5,169 bases of DNA, taken from Planctomycetota bacterium (lineage in GTDB: Bacteria > Planctomycetota > UBA1135 > GCA-002686595). The notes below the pieces were generated by a model that worked only from the letters and a program-made list of their open reading frames with translations, did no database searches and was not told the origin of the DNA. Position numbers and translations under genes: made by a program. This document shows, piece after piece, positions 1 to 5,169 of this stretch. The stretch is from the NCBI GenBank assembly GCA_016764635.1, contig JAESRM010000204.1, forward strand, positions 466 through 5,634. The letters run 5' to 3'. Every line of letters starts with the position of its first letter. Positions within the stretch are counted from its first letter, which is position 1.

Positions 1-2505
1 TTGGGTGGGCCGGTTTTGGCGCATGAGGATGATCCGAAGATTTTGGATCGGTTGCCGGCGGTGGAGAGTGCTGGGTTTCGGCGGAGTTTGGATTTGGATG
101 CGGGGATGATGGGGAGCGGGTCTCAGGGATTCCTGAGTACTACGTATGATTCTAGCCGGGTGCAGTTGTTGGCTTGGATTCCTTTGAATCAGATTGATGG
201 GGCGGGGTCGGCCAATGATTGTTGGGGGTATGTGGCTCCGAGTGGGCTTGAGGTTGGGATCATTGGGACGCGGGTGGGAACGGCGTTTTTTGATCTTTCG
301 GATCCTGGGAATCCTTTGTTGATTGGGTTGATCGATGGGCCCAACAGTCTTTGGCGGGATATCAAGACCTACTCGCACTACGCTTACATTGTGAGTGAGG
401 GCGGCGATGACATTCAGGTGGTGGATTTGTCCGGGGTGGATTCCGGGCAGGTGACTTTGGTGGGTTCGGTTGTGGGGCCGGGCACGATCACTTCGCACAA
501 CATCGTGATCGATGAGGTCAGTGGGTTTTTGTATCGGTCGGGTGGAGGAAACAATGGCTTGCGCATGTATGACTTGAATGCGGATCCGGCGGCGCCGGCT
601 TATGTGGGGCAGTGGAACACGAAGTACGTACATGACGCGCAGGTGGTGACGTATACGACGGGGCCTTACGCAGGCAAGCAGGTCGCGTTTTGTTGCGCGG
701 GTTTCAACGGGGGTCGGACGCAGACCGGGCTTACGATTTTGGATGTGACCAACAAGTCGAATCCTGTGGTGATGAGCCAGGCCTTCTACCCGAACCCGGC
801 TTACTCGCACCAGGGTTGGCTGTCGGAGGATCGCAGCATTTTCTATCTCGGCGATGAGCTGGATGAGGACGGTAGCCTGCCGACGACCACGCACATCATC
901 GATGTTTCCAATCTCAACAACCCGGTGATTCGTGGCTCGTTCACGAACGGAAACCAGGCCATTGGCCACAACCTGTACACCAAGGATGGCCTCATCTACG
1001 CGGCCAACTATTCCAGCGGACTGCGCATCTTCGACTACGCTACGGATCCGCTAGCGCCCGTCGAAACGGCATACTTCGACACCTTCCCCACCGACGACGC
1101 GCCGCGTTTCAACGGTCTATGGAGCGTTTTCCCCTACTTCCCGAGCGGCGTGGTCATCGGCAGCGACTTGGAGCGAGGCCTGTTCGTTTGGTACGTGGGT
1201 GATGCGGAGGTCGACGTGCAAGTCAACGGGGGCGCACCCGATTTGGTCGATCCGACCGGTCACACCTTCGACCTCACCATCGCTGAATCGATCCCGGGTC
1301 TCTTGGCTCCGGGTACGGCCGAGCTGGTCTACGACGTGGGCGCCGGCTCCGTCCATGTCCCCATCACCCACATCGGTGGCGACCAATACCAGGTCGACCT
1401 GCCCAGCCAAATGTGCGGGACGCGGGTCGATTGGCACATCAGGGCAGAGAGCACTACGGGACTGGTCTGGACGGCCCCGATGAACGCGCCGGCGAACTTC
1501 TTCGAGTCGGTCGCGGCCGCAGGCCTGACCGAGTTGGTTTCGCTCGATATGGAGATCCCTTCGGGTTGGACCGCGGGCGATCCTTCCGACGATGCCACCG
1601 CAGGTATCTGGCAGCACGGAAATCCCAACAGGACCGCCGCCCAAACCGGAGCGGACGTGACGATTCAAGGCACGGACTGCTGGTTCACGGGCCAAGGGCG
1701 GCCGAACTTCAGCGCGAACATCAGCGATGTGGATGGCGGTACGACGACCTTGTTCTCCGCGGTCATGGACTTGTCCGGTAATCCTGATGCGCAGGTGCGC
1801 TATTACCGTTGGTACTCAAACGACGTGAATGCCAACGTGGATGACACGATGACTACGGACATCACGGCCGATGGGGTCAACTGGGTCAACGTGGAGACAC
1901 TAGGCCCTGGACACCCGCAGGCCAGCGGTGGATGGTTCGAGCAATCGTTCATGGTTTCTGATTTTGTCACGCCGTCGACGCAGGTGCAGTTGCGTTTCCA
2001 AGTGAGTGACTTGGGCAACGACTCCATCGTCGAAGCGGCCATCGATGAGTTCTACGTGACGGAAGTCGGGTGCCCCGGTGGCTCCATGGCAAGCTTCTGC
2101 ACGCCGGCCATGGCCAACTCGACCGGCGTCCCCGCCACGCTCTCCGGAGCGGGCTCCACCACCGCCAGCGACAACGACCTGACCCTGCACGCGAACCTGC
2201 TTCCGCTGAACCGCTTCGGGTACTTCCTGGGCGCTACGGCACAAGGCCTCGTTCCCGCACCGGGCGGCTCCCAGGGCAACCTGTGCCTCGCTGGCAACCT
2301 GGCGCGCTTCAACGGCCCCTCCCAGATCGGATTCACCGGCACCTCCGGAAGCCTCTCTGTGCAAATCGACCTGACCCAGATCCCCACCATCCCCTCCCAG
2401 CCCGCCCTGGCTGGACAAACCTGGTACTTCCAGGCTTGGTACCGGGATGACAACCCCACGTCGACCAGCAACTTCACGGACGGGTTGCGGGTGACGTTCG
2501 AGTGA
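1..2505 (+). CDS. Secreted choice-of-anchor B (LVIVD-repeat beta-propeller) multidomain protein, 5'-truncated
   Basis: No stop interrupts the frame from base 1, and the first residues (L-G-G-P-V-L-A then H-E-D-D-P) look like the tail of a signal peptide with cleavage after V-L-A. The gene therefore starts left of the window, and the TTG at base 1 is probably an internal Leu codon. Counting from base 1, residues about 50-400 form LVIVD-type propeller blades, with repeated strands such as F-F-D-L-S-D-P-G-N-P, I-L-D-V-T-N-K-S-N-P, I-I-D-V-S-N-L-N-N-P and R-I-F-D-Y-A-T-D-P. Residues about 402-505 are a small beta-rich linker domain. Residues about 512-690 resemble a jelly-roll module (D-D-A-T-A-G-I-W, C-W-F-T-G-Q-G). 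Residues about 699-834 are a C-terminal domain common on planctomycete secreted proteins. The protein is probably extracellular or envelope-bound; its ligand or activity is unknown. The TGA stop is at 2503-2505. Codon use changes markedly along the gene. The family call is firm and the function is not. Confidence 0.88.
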   Translation: MGGPVLAHEDDPKILDRLPAVESAGFRRSLDLDAGMMGSGSQGFLSTTYDSSRVQLLAWIPLNQIDGAGSANDCWGYVAPSGLEVGIIGTRVGTAFFDLSDPGNPLLIGLIDGPNSLWRDIKTYSHYAYIVSEGGDDIQVVDLSGVDSGQVTLVGSVVGPGTITSHNIVIDEVSGFLYRSGGGNNGLRMYDLNADPAAPAYVGQWNTKYVHDAQVVTYTTGPYAGKQVAFCCAGFNGGRTQTGLTILDVTNKSNPVVMSQAFYPNPAYSHQGWLSEDRSIFYLGDELDEDGSLPTTTHIIDVSNLNNPVIRGSFTNGNQAIGHNLYTKDGLIYAANYSSGLRIFDYATDPLAPVETAYFDTFPTDDAPRFNGLWSVFPYFPSGVVIGSDLERGLFVWYVGDAEVDVQVNGGAPDLVDPTGHTFDLTIAESIPGLLAPGTAELVYDVGAGSVHVPITHIGGDQYQVDLPSQMCGTRVDWHIRAESTTGLVWTAPMNAPANFFESVAAAGLTELVSLDMEIPSGWTAGDPSDDATAGIWQHGNPNRTAAQTGADVTIQGTDCWFTGQGRPNFSANISDVDGGTTTLFSAVMDLSGNPDAQVRYYRWYSNDVNANVDDTMTTDITADGVNWVNVETLGPGHPQASGGWFEQSFMVSDFVTPSTQVQLRFQVSDLGNDSIVEAAIDEFYVTEVGCPGGSMASFCTPAMANSTGVPATLSGAGSTTASDNDLTLHANLLPLNRFGYFLGATAQGLVPAPGGSQGNLCLAGNLARFNGPSQIGFTGTSGSLSVQIDLTQIPTIPSQPALAGQTWYFQAWYRDDNPTSTSNFTDGLRVTFE

Positions 2506-2508
2506 GCT

Positions 2509-2577
2509 GAACGGACCAGAAACAGCGTCAGCCCCACTCCAGCACTTGGGGTGGGGCTGACGTTGTTTCTGGTGTTC
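2509..2577. terminator. Long hairpin between convergent genes, probable bidirectional transcript end
   Basis: Bases 2515-2540 pair with 2548-2573. All 26 positions pair if two G-U wobbles are allowed (2538/2550 and 2525/2563). After a two-base bulge at 2513-2514, GAAC at 2509-2512 pairs with GTTC at 2574-2577. The loop is seven bases (2541-2547). The structure begins three bases after the stop of the upstream + gene and ends one base before the stop codon of the - gene, so it could serve as the 3' end of both transcripts. There is no strong T-tract on either side, so classical intrinsic termination is not proven. It may instead mark or protect the mRNA 3' ends. Confidence 0.72.
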
Positions 2578-2578
2578 C

Positions 2579-3541
2579 TTAGGGGAGTTGGGGAGTCGCT
2601 GGGCGCTCGTTCAGCGGCACTAGGGTGTACGGTTCGACGGCGTCTGGGCCGCCGGGGAAGTAATTGCTTGGTTGTTCGCCGTATAGCGCGCTTGCGAGCC
2701 AGGAGAATACGCTGGGCCCGGCCAAGGAGGCGATTTTGGCGGTTTGGAATCTGTGGGTCGAGCGGCAGCGGTTTTGAAGTTCTTGCCAGATCGGTTCCAC
2801 GGGCCAGTCCCTGCGAAGGATGGGCCAGCGACCCGAGCGGACCCAACCCGTGGACACGTCATCGGCTGCGAGCATGTTGCCGTGGTGCAATTGGGAATCA
2901 CTGGGAACTTCACCCGGCTGCACGCATTGGTTCATGATGACCAAGCGGGCGCCCATGTCATCGACTTCGATGGCGACGGCCAACGCTAGGGCGCCGCTGC
3001 CGATCGGGATGCCGATCACATCGCCCTGGCTCGTTTCGATGGAGCCTTTGAGCCCGAGCTGCTCTTCCATGGAGGGGTGGTTGAATGGCAGCAATCGGCC
3101 TTCGCGAACCACGGCGCCCTGCGTGGGCTTCGACGGCTTGGGGTGGGTCCCCACGCGCGGGGGTTTGTCCAGCCGGGCCAGCAAGTCGACCAGTACCGCG
3201 CAGAATTCGGCCGGCGTATTCAATTCGCCCGCCATCTCTCGGTACTCGTCGGAATTGAGCAATCCGGAAATCACGAACTTGGCCCTTTGCACAAGACGGC
3301 TAGCCGGGTGGCCGCGCCCGCCGCACCAGGCCTTGACCTCGAGCGGAAGCCCTTCAGCTTGATGGCCGCGCAACGTCGCAACCACTTCGGCGGCAGCGAT
3401 CCAATCATCACTACGATCCACATCGATAGCCTCGCCCACATTGAGCGTCGCTTCCACAAATCCCTCGCCCGCAGCGAGCAAGTCCCCCACCCAATCCAAG
3501 GCGAGGTCGTTTTCGAAAGGTCCAAATCCCCAGTGTCCCAT
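2579..3541 (-). CDS. DUF4259 protein with Imm26-like C-terminal half
   Basis: This 320-residue protein has no signal peptide and is probably cytoplasmic. Residues 1-125 fit DUF4259. The start M-G-H-W-G-F-G-P-F-E-N-D followed by A-L-D-W is the hallmark N-terminus and fixes the ATG at 3541. A-A-A-E-V-V-A at 49-55, L-P-L-E-V-K-A-W at 65-72 and the helix ending D-L-L-A-R-L at 119-124 complete the domain. After a Pro/Lys-rich linker (127-140), residues about 168-255 resemble Imm26, an immunity family of polymorphic toxin systems: G-D-V-I-G-I-P-I at 173-180, then a strand with a V-x-P-G turn, and G-R-W-P-I at 237-241. The last 60 residues match nothing I know. DUF4259 alone is usually much shorter than this protein. 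No toxin gene is visible nearby, so an immunity role is only inferred. It lies 51 bases downstream of an exported-protein gene on the same strand. The TAA stop is at 2579-2581. Confidence 0.85.
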   Translation of the reverse strand: MGHWGFGPFENDLALDWVGDLLAAGEGFVEATLNVGEAIDVDRSDDWIAAAEVVATLRGHQAEGLPLEVKAWCGGRGHPASRLVQRAKFVISGLLNSDEYREMAGELNTPAEFCAVLVDLLARLDKPPRVGTHPKPSKPTQGAVVREGRLLPFNHPSMEEQLGLKGSIETSQGDVIGIPIGSGALALAVAIEVDDMGARLVIMNQCVQPGEVPSDSQLHHGNMLAADDVSTGWVRSGRWPILRRDWPVEPIWQELQNRCRSTHRFQTAKIASLAGPSVFSWLASALYGEQPSNYFPGGPDAVEPYTLVPLNERPATPQLP

Positions 3542-3560
3542 GTTGTTTTCCGTGTTTTCC
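3542..3560 (-). promoter_or_regulatory. Ribosome-binding region with duplicated GGAAAAC
   Basis: Read on the minus strand, the bases before the DUF4259 start are GGAAAAC, AC, GGAAAAC, AAC and then ATG. The copies lie at 3560-3554 and 3551-3545, a nine-base period. The GGA of the nearer copy ends seven bases before the ATG, a normal Shine-Dalgarno distance, although the match to the anti-SD is short. The farther copy is too distant to act directly. Confidence 0.42.
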
Positions 3561-3592
3561 GCTTCGAATGCGCCGGTGCAAATGCTCGGCTC

Positions 3593-4786
3593 TTATTCGC
3601 CCAGGGAGCGGGGCCAGGAGCGTCTATTGCTGGAGTTGAAGGATTTCCAGCAGGCGTGGAACTTGCGCTTTTTGAGCTTGGGTAGTTTTAGGGTTTGTTC
3701 TTCTGCGAAAGCTGAAAGCGTTTCGTGCAGGAGGAATTGTTGTTCGGCGATTGCGTCTTGTCGGTCGGTCAGCACTTCGATGTCGTAGAGTTTGCTGTAG
3801 GCACTGCTTTGGGCCCACATGCCGGCCGTGCCCTTGTAGCCTTTGGGGGGCCGGGGCATTTTGCGTTTTTCGACCTTCTTGATCTCTTTGGTGATGTCCT
3901 TGATTTCTTTCTCGAGGGTCTTGAAGCGATCGACGAAGTATTCGAAACGGACTTGCGTGATGGTTTCTAGCAGCGCCTGCTGGAGTTTGATGGGCAGGCC
4001 CGACTTGGGGTATTCCTGGGCTAGCTCGAGCAGTTGCTTTGAGGCCTCGGGCGACTTGCAGCGCCCGATGGTGGTGACGAGGGCGCCCCACTGCGCTGCT
4101 TCGCGAACGAGCTCGGCCAATAGCGGAGTCAAGCGCATGCGTTCGATGATCAGAACACTCTCGGTTTCGATCTGGGTGATCTGATTGTCTGAGCGCGCAT
4201 TGATGCGCTCCATCCTCCGGAGACCCCACTGGGCCCCGCTGACTGCCTTGCGGGCCTCACGGAAGGGCTCGCCACGCTTGAGCAAGTGCGCCTTCAAGTC
4301 ATCTAGCGAGTCTGCCGCGTTAGGTTGGTGCCCGATGGCGAGCATTGCGGCGGACCGCAAGTGCCAGGATTCGGCGGTGTTGATGACCTCCACCAAGAAA
4401 GTCAAAACCTCCTTGTTGCCACGGTTGTGGTGGCCGGAACTGGACTTCCCCAGGGTCAGGATCATTCCCAGCCGGACATTGTCCGAAGCCTTGGGCCATT
4501 CGGAATTGGCTTTGAGCAAGGCCGCATCATCGCCGGCTAAGTGCTCACTGCAAAGAGCCTCCACGCAGCTCTCGCACGCGACATATTCGGGCCAATCCTT
4601 TTCAATCTCCCAAAGAGCGCTGACATGTTTGTTGTAGGTTTTGAGCAACTTATCAGCCGTTGCTTTTTCGCTGAGCAGGTCCTCATACGCCTGTTGACGG
4701 GTACTTGATTCCTGAACGGCTCCCGTGGCAGAACGGGCTGAAATGAGGATTACGAGGACAAGAAGAGCGAGGGTCGATCGGTACAT
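3593..4786 (-). CDS. Exported helical protein with HEAT-like region and coiled coil, function unknown
   Basis: I do not recognise this 397-residue protein. It starts with a clear Sec signal peptide: M-Y-R-S, a hydrophobic stretch at 6-16, and a likely cleavage after A-T-G-A at residue 23. There is no lipobox Cys, so it is probably periplasmic or secreted rather than a lipoprotein. The mature part is almost entirely helical. A cysteine cluster sits at C71, C74 and C79, with C243 and C379 further on. Residues about 100-190 look like degenerate HEAT-type repeats (V-R-L-G-M-I-L-T-L-G, then H-L-R-S-A-A-M-L-A-I-G). Residues about 283-309 form a highly charged Lys/Glu coiled coil, followed by a Pro/Gly-rich basic segment at 310-320. 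The C-terminal 30 residues are strongly basic. The ATG at 4786 is chosen because it places the signal peptide exactly at the N-terminus; no good Shine-Dalgarno precedes it. The TAA stop is at 3593-3595. It is probably the first gene of a two-gene operon with the DUF4259 gene. Confidence 0.8.
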   Translation of the reverse strand: MYRSTLALLVLVILISARSATGAVQESSTRQQAYEDLLSEKATADKLLKTYNKHVSALWEIEKDWPEYVACESCVEALCSEHLAGDDAALLKANSEWPKASDNVRLGMILTLGKSSSGHHNRGNKEVLTFLVEVINTAESWHLRSAAMLAIGHQPNAADSLDDLKAHLLKRGEPFREARKAVSGAQWGLRRMERINARSDNQITQIETESVLIIERMRLTPLLAELVREAAQWGALVTTIGRCKSPEASKQLLELAQEYPKSGLPIKLQQALLETITQVRFEYFVDRFKTLEKEIKDITKEIKKVEKRKMPRPPKGYKGTAGMWAQSSAYSKLYDIEVLTDRQDAIAEQQFLLHETLSAFAEEQTLKLPKLKKRKFHACWKSFNSSNRRSWPRSLGE

Positions 4787-4842
4787 GCGACCAATGTAGC
4801 AAGCAATATGTCCCGTTCAGCCCTCGCCGCAGACTTTGTTGG

Positions 4843-4859
4843 GTGGGCGCGAAGCCCAC
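4843..4859. repeat. Short GC-rich inverted repeat (hairpin)
   Basis: GTGGGC at 4843-4848 is the exact reverse complement of GCCCAC at 4854-4859, with a five-base GCGAA loop. It sits almost midway between the two divergent start codons, 57 bases from one and 56 from the other. It has no T-tract. It resembles the small REP-like palindromes often found between bacterial genes, but only one copy is present here, so repeat-family membership cannot be judged. Confidence 0.5.
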
Positions 4860-4884
4860 GGGCGCGCCATCGCCCTTCCTGGCC

Positions 4885-4907
4885 CCATTCCGTGAATGGT
4901 GTACCAT
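4885..4907. repeat. Overlapping inverted repeats just upstream of the sigma-factor start
   Basis: CCATTC (4885-4890) and GAATGG (4894-4899) form a perfect six-base inverted repeat around CGT. ATGGT (4896-4900) and ACCAT (4903-4907) form a second perfect repeat around GT. The two share ATGG at 4896-4899, so as RNA they would be mutually exclusive and as DNA they would make adjoining half-sites. The position, 9-31 bases before the sigma-factor ATG, suits an operator or a translation-control element. This is inference from symmetry alone. Confidence 0.4.
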
Positions 4908-4915
4908 GCGGCGGT

Positions 4916-5169
4916 ATGCCCCATCACCCCGCTGAGACCTGTTGGACATTAGTCCTCGATGCTGCCGCTGGCCAGGATGAGGCGCGTGCGCAGTTTGCGG
5001 CGCGCTATACGGTGGTGATTGAGGCTTACTTGCGGGCTCGCTGGAAGCAGGGGCGTTTGAGCGATGCGGTGGCTGATGCGGTGCAGGAGGTTTTGTTGGA
5101 GACCTATAAGGCCGGCGGATTGCTGGATAAGGTGCAGCCGGGCACGCCTGGTGGGTTTAGGGCGTTCCT
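4916..5169 (+). CDS. ECF-like RNA polymerase sigma-70 family factor, 3'-truncated
   Basis: An open frame of 84 codons plus two bases runs from ATG 4916 to the right edge without a stop. The translation begins M-P-H-H-P-A-E-T and carries C-W-T-L-V-L-D-A-A-A-G (9-19), Q-F-A-A-R-Y (26-31), A-Y-L-R-A-R-W (37-43), then A-D-A-V-Q-E-V-L-L-E-T-Y (53-64) and P-G-G-F-R-A-F (78-84). This matches sigma region 2.1-2.2 of planctomycete ECF-like factors, where the D-x-V-Q-E/D-V segment contacts core RNA polymerase. Regions 2.3-4, which would decide promoter specificity, are outside the window. An in-frame GTG at 4892 would add eight residues, but ATG 4916 better fits the family's short N-terminus. Only a weak Shine-Dalgarno-like GGCGG precedes it. 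The gene diverges from the exported-protein gene. In planctomycetes such factors are often followed by Ser/Thr kinases or anti-sigma-like genes, which cannot be checked here. Confidence 0.85.
   Translation, partial: MPHHPAETCWTLVLDAAAGQDEARAQFAARYTVVIEAYLRARWKQGRLSDAVADAVQEVLLETYKAGGLLDKVQPGTPGGFRAF

Larger units (their letters stand above)
4787..4915. promoter_or_regulatory. Divergent intergenic region between exported-protein gene and sigma-factor gene
   Basis: These 129 bases separate two genes that point away from each other, so promoters for both should lie here. I see no confident -35/-10 pair on either strand. On the + strand TACCAT at 4902-4907 has four of six -10 consensus bases, and transcription from it would start about two bases before the sigma-factor ATG, giving a nearly leaderless message. 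That is suggestive only. The region also holds an AscI-type palindrome GGCGCGCC (4861-4868), a GGGCGCG direct repeat (4845-4851 and 4860-4866), and the two inverted-repeat features listed separately. Confidence 0.5.

Noticed and set aside
1..3. TTG at the first base as the true start codon of the large + gene
   Set aside because: The residues that follow look like the end of a signal peptide (V-L-A before H-E-D-D-P) with no n-region or full h-region, so the start must lie to the left and the TTG is most likely an internal Leu.
1117..1695. 192-codon open frame on the minus strand within the propeller gene
   Set aside because: It lies wholly antisense to recognisable protein domains and its translation is rich in Arg, Gly and Asp without motifs.
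2052..2846. 264-codon open frame on the minus strand
   Set aside because: It spans the 3' end of the + gene, the whole intergenic hairpin and the end of the DUF4259 gene in another frame. Its translation is Arg/Pro-rich with no family motif, as expected for antisense of GC-rich coding DNA.
2820..3685. Overlapping + strand open frames (2820-3362 and 3077-3685) opposite the DUF4259 gene
   Set aside because: The minus strand here encodes a clear DUF4259 domain with the correct start. The + translations are Ser/Pro- or Arg-rich and show no domain.
4843..4868. GC-rich hairpin and GGCGCGCC palindrome as an intrinsic terminator
   Set aside because: No T-tract follows on either strand, and both flanking genes are transcribed away from it, so neither transcript should end there.
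4683..4949. 88-codon minus-strand open frame across the divergent intergenic region
   Set aside because: It overlaps the signal-peptide end of the exported-protein gene in a different frame, covers the sigma-factor start, and has no recognisable motif or ribosome-binding site.
1..5169. CRISPR array, tRNA, insertion sequence or attachment site
   Set aside because: I found no regularly spaced repeats, cloverleaf-like sequence, transposase motifs or terminal inverted repeats when reading both strands.

Overview
The window looks like chromosomal DNA of a planctomycete, probably from the marine lineage that includes isolates such as Poly30. This rests on family resemblance recalled from memory, not on a search. 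Three things point there: a secreted choice-of-anchor B (LVIVD-type) protein ending in an F-C-x-P-A...N-S-T-G type C-terminal module that recurs on many secreted proteins of that group; an ECF-like sigma factor of the W-T-L-V...A-Y-L-x-A-R-W type common in planctomycetes; and a DUF4259 protein. The DNA is GC-rich. I see no tRNA, rRNA, insertion sequence, CRISPR array or phage gene.

Layout. Positions 1-2505 (+) hold the 3' part of a large secreted multidomain protein; its start and most of its signal peptide lie beyond the left edge. Positions 2506-2578 are a short convergent gap filled almost entirely by one long hairpin. Positions 2579-3541 (-) encode a DUF4259 protein with a C-terminal half that resembles the Imm26 immunity family. 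Positions 3593-4786 (-) encode an unrecognised exported helical protein, 51 bases upstream of the DUF4259 gene and probably co-transcribed with it. Positions 4787-4915 are a divergent intergenic region with several small inverted repeats. Positions 4916-5169 (+) are the beginning of an ECF-like RNA polymerase sigma factor that runs off the right edge.

How the genes relate. The exported protein and the DUF4259 protein are the only likely operon. The sigma factor is transcribed away from them and may belong to a separate unit to the right. The choice-of-anchor B gene is convergent with the operon and is probably unrelated in function. No pathway can be read from these four genes. The most notable points are the DUF4259/Imm26-like fusion, the gap-filling hairpin, the ring-like series of histidines in the propeller, and a sharp switch of codon dialect inside the first gene.
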